Below, one piece after another: positions 1 to 9,057 of a DNA stretch of 64,000 bases (positions are counted from its first letter, which is position 1; every line of letters starts with the position of its first letter). The position numbers were made by a program, and so were the translations under genes. This stretch comes from Chlorokybus atmophyticus (taxonomy: Eukaryota; Streptophyta; Chlorokybophyceae; Chlorokybales; Chlorokybaceae). The DNA lies in NCBI GenBank assembly GCA_009103225.1, contig RHPI01000772.1, positions 227,538 to 291,537 on the forward strand. Reading direction: 5' to 3'. The notes under the pieces were generated by a model that saw nothing but the letters and a program-made list of their open reading frames with translations, was not told the DNA's origin and searched no databases.

Positions 1-79
1 TTTTTTTGCAAGCGCTATATAGGAGAGTGCATCTGTGTATGTGTCTGCCAGTTGATGTGTTTGTCACTTGCATGCGCAG

Positions 80-630
80 GAAGACCTGAGCGACAAGGAT
101 GACACTGCACCGACGATGAAGGTTGGTGATGAAGTCAAGTTGTTCATCGATGGGCGCAAGGAGCCAGTAGGGGAGGCGCACGTAAGCGACATCAAGCCCG
201 TCAACAAGTTTTATGGCAAGAAGATTGGAGAGGGTAACATGGTGGTCCAGTTCAGCCGCAGTCTTCACATCACTAGGACCAGACGTCCTGGTGCAGGGGA
301 AGAAGAGGTTGTGCCTTTGCCAATTAGCTTCAAGCGTGATGGGGTTGGAGTGCAAGTGACCCACTTGAGAGGTGAACGATGATTGCGTGCTGACTGTGCG
401 TGCGTTATGACAACACACTGCGTCTGACGTATTCATGTGTGGTTGATGCATGTGAAGAGTGCGAGGCGGGGTTGTTGCTACTTTGGCCTACTAGGTTGAT
501 GAAGACCATCAAGGTAAGGGAGCTGCCAGCAAAGGAAGGCACATCCACTCCGCCGGGGAGAGGCCGTGGGAAGGGGAGTCGGGGTGGTCGGGGTGGTCGG
601 GGTGGTCGGGGGCGAAGCAGCAGGAAGTAG
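80..630 (+). CDS. 3' part of an unrecognised gene
   Basis: An open frame begins after a likely splice acceptor (AG at 78-79) and runs through KVGDEVKLFIDGRKEP to about 371, where a GT donor follows CTTGAGAG. A frame ending at 630 carries an RGG-like tail (repeated GGRGGR, then a TAG stop). It could be the last exon, joined through an AG at 456-457, but other joins are possible and no phase test settles it. Both pieces are basic and the tail resembles RNA-binding RGG regions. I do not recognise the family. The 5' part lies outside the window. It could also be a retroelement relic, since it abuts the retrotransposon block. Confidence 0.35.
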
Positions 631-939
631 ATATTGCCGCAGGAGATTCCCACCTGCAAGTGCAGCTCTGGGTAGCAGACATACATTGTAGTCAGCATTG
701 AATGTGTTGTTGTAAGTCGGCTGCCATTCAGCTGACATTGCTGGGCTGGCTGGACGGACTGCTGTGAATATTATCAGTAGCACTGCATATATGGGTCTTG
801 TTCTACTCGAAATCACTTGAACATTCATAGTAACATTGACGGTCGTAAAACAGCAGCTTACCATTGTTCAACGTCATTGCCATTGAATAACTACTCACAT
901 GTAGGACTTCTCGCAAGTGAAAGTTTTGGGTGACTGTAA

Positions 940-1110
940 GTGTTCAAACAATCCCTGCGTGCATATTCAAGTCTGTTGCAGCTGCCATATGGAATACTAC
1001 AGGTATTCAAACGAATCCTGCCTGTGAATGTTCAACGCTTTTGCAAGAGTCTGTCTTGCCTAACTACAAGTATTCAAACGATTCCTGCTTGAATATTCAG
1101 TGGTGTAATA
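940..1110. repeat. Three degenerate ~65-bp tandem units
   Basis: The core TATTCAAACGAATCCTGC recurs with small changes at about 941, 1004 and 1071, giving a period of 63-67 bp. The units lie in the non-coding stretch 640-1360 just upstream of the Gag frame. They may belong to the leader or LTR of the retrotransposon. Otherwise 640-1250 shows no convincing gene. Confidence 0.55.
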
Positions 1111-1256
1111 CATGTGATGGTCACAGCACTACACCATACAGGTTGAATGTACAGCTCCACTGCAAGTAAATAAATGCCCCACATATAGGACTAGTGTGCA
1201 ATCTAATTGCCACAGGGATATTCACCGACAATTACATTGAACAGGCTTTAACATCT

Positions 1257-1276
1257 TTCAGACCAAACGGTCTGAA
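1257..1276. promoter_or_regulatory. Perfect 8-bp stem hairpin upstream of gag
   Basis: TTCAGACC and GGTCTGAA flank the loop AAAC, so the inverted repeat is perfect. A near-identical copy lies 89 bp downstream. The role is unknown. A structure in the retrotransposon leader is plausible. Confidence 0.5.
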
Positions 1277-1345
1277 TATTTACCTCGACATGCAGGAGCC
1301 GGGGACGCCGTATTCTAGGCTATTCACCCCTGTTTTTGTTGACTA

Positions 1346-1365
1346 TTCAGACCAAACAGTCTGAA
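1346..1365. promoter_or_regulatory. Second copy of the gag-upstream hairpin
   Basis: Same TTCAGACC-AAAC arm and loop as at 1257, with one mismatch in the 3' arm (AGTCTGAA). It ends next to the TGA at 1362-1364, after which the Gag frame opens. Confidence 0.5.
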
Positions 1366-4106
1366 AATCCAGGAATCGGGGGGGCTCAGAATTACCGGTG
1401 CTACCTCCAGCAACACCTGGCTCTCGTGCAGGAGGCAGCGCTTTCACCCTCGGGTCAGTAGCACTGCGCGCACCAGCCATCACCGTAGGTGCTGCCATCT
1501 CTGATTCTCCACTCAAGGACCTGTACGCTGCCCTGCGCCGTACCTTCCCTTATCAGACCACCAGCAAGGTTGAGGAGTTGAGACGCTTCCGACGCAAGCC
1601 CAATGAGGATCCCCTCCGCTTGTACTCCAGACTGGAAGGTCTGCTGAAGGACACTGACTACAAGATTGTCAGCGAGGAGGCTGCTGCAGTGATATACGTC
1701 AATGAGTTGGATGCTACTCTGAGCGAGTCGACACGCCTGACTCTGAACTACAGCAGGCCCCTTGGCTACACCCTCAAAGAAGCCTTCGAGACTGCACAAG
1801 CCATCCACAAGCGCTTGGTGTATGAGAAGGCAGTGCTGGACACCAACCGCAGCGCCGTACGGCCTGTAGTCAGCACGACAACTGAGCCTCCTCGCCGCGA
1901 CCGTGGCCGGGACGCTCCACCAGCACGCGACAAAGGGAAACGGTCAGCTCATGCTGCACTTGCTGCCCCTGTGCTGTGTCATCGCTGTGGACGGCATGGG
2001 CACTACCAAAAGGAGTGCACCGAAGAATACTCAACTTTGGTTTGCGACCACTGTCACAAGACTGGTCATTTGGAGTCAGTCTGCTGGCTCAAGTTCCCAG
2101 AGTTGAGGCCCGCCAACAGCTACAACCACACTGGCAACAACTTCAGTGGCTACAACAGCAACAACACTGGGGGCCACACTGGCAACCACTTCAGTGGCTA
2201 CAATAGCAACAACACTGGAGCCCACAACAGCAACAACGCTGGTGGCAGTAACAACAACAACAATGCCAGTGCTCGCAAGGAAGAGCAAGGCTACAGGGGG
2301 AAGAACAGACCTCCTCAGCGTAAGGGACCAGAGACACGTCCGCGCGCTGCTGCTGTTGCCGCCAAGGCTTCAGCCAACCCACCAGCTGATGACCATATGG
2401 CAGCCCTCATGGCGCGTATGGCACGCTTGGAGGAAGACAAGGAGCAGGACTACCGCGCCTGCTACGCTGCCCGATGGGCGCTGATGGCTGAAAAACGCGA
2501 GAGAGACAGGAACACTCCGTCCCGCGTGCAACCATCACGACGAGCACGAGGGGAAGCTGCAACAACATCAGCAGGCACCTCCTCCGAAGCCACCAGTGGT
2601 GCTGCCTCCGCAGCAACAGCCACACCGACTACAATGTCGACTCCACCAACGTCAGCGGTACCCACTCCAGTTGCACCACAACCTGGTACACCGGTGGGCA
2701 CCGTGACGCCGACGCTGGTGAGCACACTGGCAGCAGCCGCCATCTCTACCGAATCTGCACCAGTGGGCGGTGCACTTCCCACTGCAGCAGTGCCTCTGTC
2801 CGTAGGCGTTGAGACAACTCTCGCACCACCGACCGATATCGTCGCAACTACCACAATGGCCATCGTCGAGCCCGCTGTCTCTGCAGCGACGCGCGCAGCC
2901 ACTCTGCCCGCTCTCGACGTCACTCAGGCTGTCCCAACTGGTCAGCAAGCTGAGCGAGCATGGGAAACCATCCTGCGCGGAGCAGACCCCACTACCATCG
3001 CCTTCGGTCGAGGGGGGGAGCGCACCACGCGTGTCGCCCGCGATGATCGCGTCTTCCCGCTACCAGAGGTTCACACCCTTCCAGCACCCACTCAACACCA
3101 ATTGGAAGATGAAATCCTTGCTGGCACTGCACCTCCTATGCGTGACAGGGTGTTTTTGATCAGCTACAGCCCACCTGTAGTGTTGGAGTTGGCCCTGCAG
3201 CTGTTCTGGGCGTTGCACAACGACATGCAGACCGCCCCGCGCCAGCCTGCACGCATGCCAACCACCACCTTTGAACCCAGCCCGCTGGACACGTATCGGG
3301 ACCGCCGAGACGCCATCCAGCAGCGCATCGCAGACGCAGCCGACCTGCCTTTGGGCACTGATGAAGCACTCGGACCTCCTACAACCGCTCGCCTTCATCA
3401 GCGCTACCACGCACTGGAACAAGCATATCATTGGCGACAGGATCAGGCTGCCGCCATTACTGCACGTGAACAAGCTCTTGAAGCTACGCGTGCACCAGTA
3501 CCTCAGTCACCAGCTGCTGGTCCATCCTCCAGCACCACTCCGCTCTTCGTCGAGACCAACTCTGACCAAGCGAGGGCGTTGGCTCAACAAACCAGGGGGG
3601 TGATCGCCCCGTTGCTGCCTGCGCTGGTGGAGGATCTACCTGAGGACCAAAGGGAGCCAGGGAGGGGCTACCTTACACCACAAGGGTGTACACAAAGAGA
3701 TGGAGCAGGACTGGTTGGAGAGCAACAACTGCGCACTGCGTTGTTGCGACAAGCCACCATGCTGCATCGGCAAGAAGGCATCGAACTTCGGCAGTTGCTT
3801 GGGATGCGAGACAATGGCAACGCGGCACGCGCACGGTTAGTGATGTGGCTGGTCACCAACCATCCCGCAGTCCCGTTGTTCGCATTCGGCACCAGAATAG
3901 CGTGGGTGGACGCGTTCCTTCGCTCCATACGGCAAGCCTATGATGAAGTGGCTTCCGCCGCCACTGACACTCTGGAGGGAGCTCTGGAGGCTATACTGAG
4001 TTTGCCAGGAGTGGAGGCAGGACGTCAGCGCAGGCGCATCGCCGCTGCTTACGAGCAGCAGTCCAGCAGCCAGAGACCCGCCTCACTGTACGCACACGAG
4101 CAATAA
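1365..4106 (+). CDS. gag: Gag polyprotein of the methyltransferase retrotransposon
   Basis: The frame is open from the TGA at 1362 to the TAA at 4104. No ATG occurs before the zinc-knuckle region, so the true start is missing, spliced or out of frame; a GTG lies at 1398. The first ~140 residues after it look like a retrotransposon Gag capsid domain (EELRRFRRKPNEDPLRLYSR). Two CCHC knuckles follow at about 1978-2085 (CHRCGRHGHYQKEC and CDHCHKTGHLESVC), then Asn/Gly-rich and Thr/Ala/Pro-rich linkers and a helical C-terminal part. At about 900 residues it is much longer than usual Ty3 Gags. It should form the particle that packages the RNA. Confidence 0.8.
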   Translation, partial: KSRNRGGSELPVLPPATPGSRAGGSAFTLGSVALRAPAITVGAAISDSPLKDLYAALRRTFPYQTTSKVEELRRFRRKPNEDPLRLYSRLEGLLKDTDYKIVSEEAAAVIYVNELDATLSESTRLTLNYSRPLGYTLKEAFETAQAIHKRLVYEKAVLDTNRSAVRPVVSTTTEPPRRDRGRDAPPARDKGKRSAHAALAAPVLCHRCGRHGHYQKECTEEYSTLVCDHCHKTGHLESVCWLKFPELRPANSYNHTGNNFSGYNSNNTGGHTGNHFSGYNSNNTGAHNSNNAGGSNNNNNASARKEEQGYRGKNRPPQRKGPETRPRAAAVAAKASANPPADDHMAALMARMARLEEDKEQDYRACYAARWALMAEKRERDRNTPSRVQPSRRARGEAATTSAGTSSEATSGAASAATATPTTMSTPPTSAVPTPVAPQPGTPVGTVTPTLVSTLAAAAISTESAPVGGALPTAAVPLSVGVETTLAPPTDIVATTTMAIVEPAVSAATRAATLPALDVTQAVPTGQQAERAWETILRGADPTTIAFGRGGERTTRVARDDRVFPLPEVHTLPAPTQHQLEDEILAGTAPPMRDRVFLISYSPPVVLELALQLFWALHNDMQTAPRQPARMPTTTFEPSPLDTYRDRRDAIQQRIADAADLPLGTDEALGPPTTARLHQRYHALEQAYHWRQDQAAAITAREQALEATRAPVPQSPAAGPSSSTTPLFVETNSDQARALAQQTRGVIAPLLPALVEDLPEDQREPGRGYLTPQGCTQRDGAGLVGEQQLRTALLRQATMLHRQEGIELRQLLGMRDNGNAARARLVMWLVTNHPAVPLFAFGTRIAWVDAFLRSIRQAYDEVASAATDTLEGALEAILSLPGVEAGRQRRRIAAAYEQQSSSQRPASLYAHEQ

Positions 4107-4743
4107 CAGTGCTGGAAGTGGGAGTGGTCAACGGCAGATGGGATGCTTACATGGCAGGGATCCTCAGGGTGCCCACCATCACCCACGACATGAGAGCGCG
4201 GCTCCTACGCGCAGTGTACCTGCAGCCCATGCCTTAGAACCATCGCTATATAGACGTGGACAACAATGCGACGGCGACATGGGAAGGTACACTAGTCAGA
4301 GAGGCAGCCCATGCTGTGCGATGGACCTATGCAGAGGAGCAGGCTGCACGAGAGGCAGTCCCGCAAACACCAGGTCCTCCAGGGTTCCCGCCACAGCCAC
4401 TGGCCACTCCTCCTGGCATGACAACAGCTGCACAGAGGGTCAACCCTCCTGCACCTCCACTTGGACAGGTTGCAGCAGCACCTCCAGTGCCTAGGCCACC
4501 ACGCGTGTACCAGCAACCGTGACAAGGACGGTTTGGACAAAGCCGAGGACAAGGAGGCCCACAAGGTCCATCAGGCAGAGGAGCCCTGGCTGCCCTACGG
4601 TCAGGCCCCGCAGATGAGAATAAAGCAACAGTCTCTCCACGCAAGAGGTTCCGTCGCTTCAAGAGGCTGCGCATCAACGCCAATGCAGCCATGATCCCCA
4701 ACCAAGGCAAGCACGTGACCATCAATGTGCGGGCACCAAACGC
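4107..4743 (+). other. Gag-Pol linker with frame changes
   Basis: No single frame spans this stretch. One frame (4256-4522) encodes an acidic then Pro-rich segment. A following basic Gly/Arg-rich segment runs towards the protease. The codons just before 4744 are open in the Pol frame (CAGTKRV, then MLDTGA), so Pol probably begins upstream of any ATG and is made by read-through or frameshifting, or the region is decayed. Confidence 0.5.
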
Positions 4744-7700
4744 GTGATGCTGGACACTGGAGCACAGCCTGTCATTATCGGGCGCTATCTCGCACGGGAT
4801 CTCGGCATCACCAGCGCTGAGCTGCTTCCCTGTCCCTACCAGCTGGACACCGCAACCGGCAACCGTGACAAAGTGCTCGGCCTTACCAAGCAGGCTGTGA
4901 GCATTCGCCTCACAGGACTAAACCCTTCCCACAGCACCGAGATTGTACAACGGTGTGTGGTCACCGATGCCGGGTCCTTTGATCTACTGCTGGGACAGGA
5001 CTGCAACTTCCCTGTCGGTATGGGGATGGACTGCTGGACTGAGCAAGCATGGTTTCGACCGCATTGGGATGAGGACGATGGAGAGGCGCAGGGATTCCTA
5101 CCTCTCGAACTGGTGGCCAAGGACCGCTCGCAACGAAGATCGGCTGCAGCAGCCACCTACAGTTTTACAAAAAGCTCACGTGTGCCTCGTGCCCGAACGC
5201 AGCCGAGGACAACTGCAACGAGCTCGAGCCCGAGCCTAAACGCTGAAGAGGACTCTCCTACACCGTACGATGAGTCTCAGGAGACTGTCACCAAAGAAGT
5301 GGCCTTTCAGGAGCCATCCGAGCGTCGCTGGAGCGCACAAGTAGCAACACACATACTGCTGACCAGGCCTCAGCTCACTGCACACTTCTCTGTCTACAAA
5401 GACCAGGCTACAGTGCAGGAGCAGTACCACATAGCTACGGGAGTTGTGGAGTTCCACATGTTCCGCCGACAACAAGGCATCACCGTGCTGGAGCTGTTCG
5501 GAGGCATAGGCAGTGGGCTTGCGGCTGTCCTCAACACAGGAACAACAGTCACCAAGTACCTCTACTGTGACCCTGACCCTCATGCACAGGAGGCTCTGAG
5601 CCATCATTTACGACAGCTGCACCAGCGTTACCCGCAGCAGCTACCACTGTCGGCGCTGCAAGGGAGCCAGAAGGCTCTACCGCAGGACATCCGCTGGATT
5701 ACCAAGGATCACCTACAGGCAGTCGGCAACATTGACCTGCTGATAGCAGGATGGGAGTGTCAAGGGCACTCCAGGGCAGGCAGAGGCCACGGGCTCTCTG
5801 ATCCTCGCTCACGGCTGTTCTGGGAGCTCATGAGAGTCATCAAACTCTTGCAGGCCAGTCAGATCGCTAGGCCCTTGGGGTACATCATCGAGAATGTGCA
5901 CTCCGAGGATAACAAGCGGCTTCACGTCGCCACGGCCTATCGGCAAGTATGCTCCTTGCTGGGGCATCCTCTCAAAATCAACGCCGCGCGTCATGGATCT
6001 CGTGCACACCGCGTTCGCGCCAAGTGGACCAACCTGGCCATTGTGGAAGACCTGTTTCTGGCAGAGTACCTATATAGCAATCGGCCACGAAATCTTGTCG
6101 TCGATGACATTCTGGACCCTGGACGCACAGCGCAACCAGTCACACGCCTTGACCACCACCACTTCTACCAGTGCAACCAGCCTGGTCAGCCGCGCCGCGC
6201 GCTACCCACACTTGTATCCTATCCAGGCTCCTACGCGTTCCGCAATGCAGGCGACGGCATGGTGTTGGACTCCAACACTGGACAGCTGGAAGAACCCAAT
6301 GCTCGCGAGCGCGAGCGTGCTATGGGATTCTTTCCAGGCAGCATCACATGCTCCACGCTGACAACTAGTCAACAATGTCAGTTGTTAGGGCGCGCCATGG
6401 ATCAGAACAGCATGGTGTGGTACTTGGAAATGTGCTTTGCTCTCCAGGATCGCCATGTGTCCTTCCAGGAGCTCGAACACCTGGCTGGGGGGTGGATTGC
6501 TCGCTTTTCAGAGACCAAAGCAGCACACACCGCCCTCGAGACCGCCCACATGGAGGAGCAGGCAGCAGTCACTGTGGAAGACATTCCAGTGGTCGCCAAC
6601 GCTACCTCGTGGTCCCACGCCATTGGACCGCTGGCCACAGGCCAGACTCGAGAGCAACTCGAGGCTCTCCTCAACAAGTGGAGGAGCCAATTCAGCTTCA
6701 GTGTGAAGGAGCTGGGCATCTGCTCAGCATACCAGATGGACATTGAACTAGTGGACACCGAACCGGTGTTCAGAAGACAGTACCGCCTCTCCAAGCTAGA
6801 AGAAGACTTGGTGGAACAGAGGTGCAAAGCGCTGCTAGATGCAGGCCTGATCGAGGAGTCCACATCGGACTTTGCGGCCGCGACCGTCATGCCCCTGAAG
6901 AAAGATTCAGCAGGCAACTGGACAGACCGGCGCATGTGTGGCGACTATCGCCCCCTCAACAACAAGACCAAGCAGGACAGGTATCCAATGCCTACCGCAG
7001 AAGGCATCTTTGACGATGTAGGAGAATGCACGGTCTTTAGCATCTTGGATATGCGCCAAGGGTACAACCAGATCGCCATCAAGGAGGAGGACAAGCACAA
7101 GACTTCCTTTTGGGGAAACCGGCAGCTGTACCAGTGGAAGGTCATGCCCTTCGGGCTGAAGAACGCTCCGGCCAAGTTCCAGCGCGTCATGGACAAAGCC
7201 CTCAAGGGGTTGGACTTCGCACGCTGCTACATCGACGACATCCTCATCTTCAGTCACAGCAATGAGGAGCATCTCCAGCACATCGAAGAGGTGCTACAGA
7301 GGCTGAAGGAAGTCGGGATGACGGTGCACCCTGACAAGTGCACCTTCTTCACCCACAAGGTACCCTACCTAGGACACATGATTGTGCCCCATGGTGTGTA
7401 CGTACAGCAGGCCAAAGTGGAGGCACTGGTGGCTATCCCTGCCCCCACAGACCTCACGCGGCTGCGGGCCTTCCTCGGCCTTGCCAACTATTACCGCCGG
7501 TTTGTCAAGGACTTTGCCAAGATCGCAAGGCCTCTCAACGAACTACTGAAGAAGGACACCGAGTTCTTGTGGAAGGAGGCACAACAGGAGGCCTTTCAGG
7601 AGCTGAAGCTCCGCCTCACCACAGCTCCCATTCTGCAACGCCCTGACTACACCAGGTCGTTCATCCTGCACACAGACTGGAGCAAGCTCGGCATGGGGGC

Positions 7701-9057
7701 CGTGCTCGTACAGCACGACAACAACAAGAAGGAGCGCGTAGTGTCGTACGCCAGCCGCAGCAACAACAGTGCTGAGGCCAACTACAGCAGCTACGAAGGG
7801 GAGTGTCTCGCCGCAGTGTGGGCCATCTCCTTCTTCCGACCCTTCCTGTTTGGACGGCAGTTCCAACTGGTCACTGACCATCAACCCCTCAAGTGGCTAA
7901 TGAACAACCAGCACTTGACAGGAAAGTTAGCACGATGGGCGCTGCTGCTCCAGGAGTACGACTTCGAGGTGGAACACCGCGCAGGCCTTGCCAACCAGGA
8001 TGCGGATGGCCTCAGCCGTAACCCCCACCTCAGCACCAACGACGCCACAGGCGCCCGACATGAGTTGGGTCCTACAGCTGCACCTTCAGGTGTGGCCACC
8101 ATGTTCGCTGTCGCTGCGCTACGCTCAGGACGCAGGACTCAGATCGCTGAGGCAGCAGCAGACGGGGACATGCCCGCTCTCGAGCCCGCCATCACCACCA
8201 CCGATCCTTTATCAGAAGAAGCAATCGCTGCCGACCCTGAGGTGGATGATGAGGAGCTGGCACCCACCGACACACGACAAGACATCTGGCTGGACGAGCC
8301 ATCGCTCGCACTGCTTCAGACTGGACAACTTCCAGCAGGCATGAGCGCACGCGAGAAGGACCGCGTCCGGCAACGCACTCAGCGTTACCGCTGGGCCAAC
8401 GACAGGCTGTATCGACGGATACAAGATGCAGATCAGGAGGTCCCCACACCAGCTGCACGTGAAGGCATCATCTCCTCCCTTCACACCGAGCTCGGGCACT
8501 TCGGTGTCAAGCGCACGGTCAGCCTGGTCAGGACCCAGTACTGGTGGTATGGGGTGCACAGACAGGTGCGGGAGTTCGTCAGCAACTGTCAGCAGTGTGA
8601 CATGGTTCGCGCCAGCCTCAACACGCGCAATGCCACCTTGCATCCCCTTCCCATTTCCGGGTTGTTCTACCGCTGGGGACTGGACATCCTCGGAGACCTA
8701 GCGCCCTCAGCGCGAGGCAACCGCTACATCCTCGTCATGATCGAGCACTTCTCCAAGTGGGTGGAGCTGGTGCCCCTGCCCGACAAGAGCAGTGAGGGAG
8801 TAGCCCAGGCTTTCCTCTCCCATGTACTCGGACGCTTCGGCAGCTGCGCTGAAGTCATCACCGACCAGGGTACGGAGTTCAGAGGAGCCTTCGACAAGCT
8901 TATCGACAGATGCTTCATCGACCACCGTCGCACCTCACGCGACCACCCGCAGGCCGACGGCCTCGCGAGCGTACCGTGCAGACCATCAAGAAAGCACTGC
9001 GCAAGTACGTCCTTGCCTACGAGAAAAATACCTGGGATGATCACCTCCCATGGGTAG
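4744..9057 (+). CDS. pol: Pol: protease - C5-DNA methyltransferase - RT - RNase H - integrase (broken)
   Basis: A 1437-codon frame. The aspartic protease opens with MLDTGAQPVIIG. Residues about 246-565 are a C5-cytosine methyltransferase (described separately). Reverse transcriptase follows at about 670-900, with catalytic YIDD at residues 829-832 and the NYYRRFV connection. RNase H spans about 970-1090 (HTDWSKLGMG, then TDHQPLKW and DADGLSR). The integrase begins with the HHCC zinc motif (HTELGHFG ... CQQCD, about 8485-8600) and has the first two catalytic Asp residues (in GLDILGD and VITDQG). Shortly after HPQADGL (about 8965) the frame is lost and the normal continuation lies in another frame, consistent with a one-base loss. 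The remaining codons to 9057 are off-frame. Confidence 0.9.
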   Translation: MMLDTGAQPVIIGRYLARDLGITSAELLPCPYQLDTATGNRDKVLGLTKQAVSIRLTGLNPSHSTEIVQRCVVTDAGSFDLLLGQDCNFPVGMGMDCWTEQAWFRPHWDEDDGEAQGFLPLELVAKDRSQRRSAAAATYSFTKSSRVPRARTQPRTTATSSSPSLNAEEDSPTPYDESQETVTKEVAFQEPSERRWSAQVATHILLTRPQLTAHFSVYKDQATVQEQYHIATGVVEFHMFRRQQGITVLELFGGIGSGLAAVLNTGTTVTKYLYCDPDPHAQEALSHHLRQLHQRYPQQLPLSALQGSQKALPQDIRWITKDHLQAVGNIDLLIAGWECQGHSRAGRGHGLSDPRSRLFWELMRVIKLLQASQIARPLGYIIENVHSEDNKRLHVATAYRQVCSLLGHPLKINAARHGSRAHRVRAKWTNLAIVEDLFLAEYLYSNRPRNLVVDDILDPGRTAQPVTRLDHHHFYQCNQPGQPRRALPTLVSYPGSYAFRNAGDGMVLDSNTGQLEEPNARERERAMGFFPGSITCSTLTTSQQCQLLGRAMDQNSMVWYLEMCFALQDRHVSFQELEHLAGGWIARFSETKAAHTALETAHMEEQAAVTVEDIPVVANATSWSHAIGPLATGQTREQLEALLNKWRSQFSFSVKELGICSAYQMDIELVDTEPVFRRQYRLSKLEEDLVEQRCKALLDAGLIEESTSDFAAATVMPLKKDSAGNWTDRRMCGDYRPLNNKTKQDRYPMPTAEGIFDDVGECTVFSILDMRQGYNQIAIKEEDKHKTSFWGNRQLYQWKVMPFGLKNAPAKFQRVMDKALKGLDFARCYIDDILIFSHSNEEHLQHIEEVLQRLKEVGMTVHPDKCTFFTHKVPYLGHMIVPHGVYVQQAKVEALVAIPAPTDLTRLRAFLGLANYYRRFVKDFAKIARPLNELLKKDTEFLWKEAQQEAFQELKLRLTTAPILQRPDYTRSFILHTDWSKLGMGAVLVQHDNNKKERVVSYASRSNNSAEANYSSYEGECLAAVWAISFFRPFLFGRQFQLVTDHQPLKWLMNNQHLTGKLARWALLLQEYDFEVEHRAGLANQDADGLSRNPHLSTNDATGARHELGPTAAPSGVATMFAVAALRSGRRTQIAEAAADGDMPALEPAITTTDPLSEEAIAADPEVDDEELAPTDTRQDIWLDEPSLALLQTGQLPAGMSAREKDRVRQRTQRYRWANDRLYRRIQDADQEVPTPAAREGIISSLHTELGHFGVKRTVSLVRTQYWWYGVHRQVREFVSNCQQCDMVRASLNTRNATLHPLPISGLFYRWGLDILGDLAPSARGNRYILVMIEHFSKWVELVPLPDKSSEGVAQAFLSHVLGRFGSCAEVITDQGTEFRGAFDKLIDRCFIDHRRTSRDHPQADGLASVPCRPSRKHCASTSLPTRKIPGMITSHG
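5476..6435 (+). other. C5-cytosine DNA methyltransferase domain inside Pol
   Basis: Motif I is LELFGGIGSGLAA (about residue 248), followed by an acidic YCDPDPHA segment. Motif IV is AGWECQGHSRAG: the catalytic Cys is present but the usual preceding Pro is Glu. Motif VI is IIENV (about 380), motif VIII-like SRAHRVRAKWTN (about 419), and the end holds ARERERAMGFFPG and CQLLGRAMDQNSMVW (motifs IX-X). The short target-recognition region and the LFWELMRVI and RAKWTN segments look closer to DNMT3-type enzymes than to DNMT1 or bacterial ones. About 320 residues is a full catalytic domain and no stop or frameshift breaks it. It should transfer methyl groups from SAM to cytosine C5, perhaps on the element's own DNA. 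Confidence 0.9.

Noticed and set aside
1-1390. 5' LTR of the methyltransferase retrotransposon
   Set aside because: No stretch here matches the region after the candidate polypurine tract at 9783-9794, so an LTR pair cannot be claimed.
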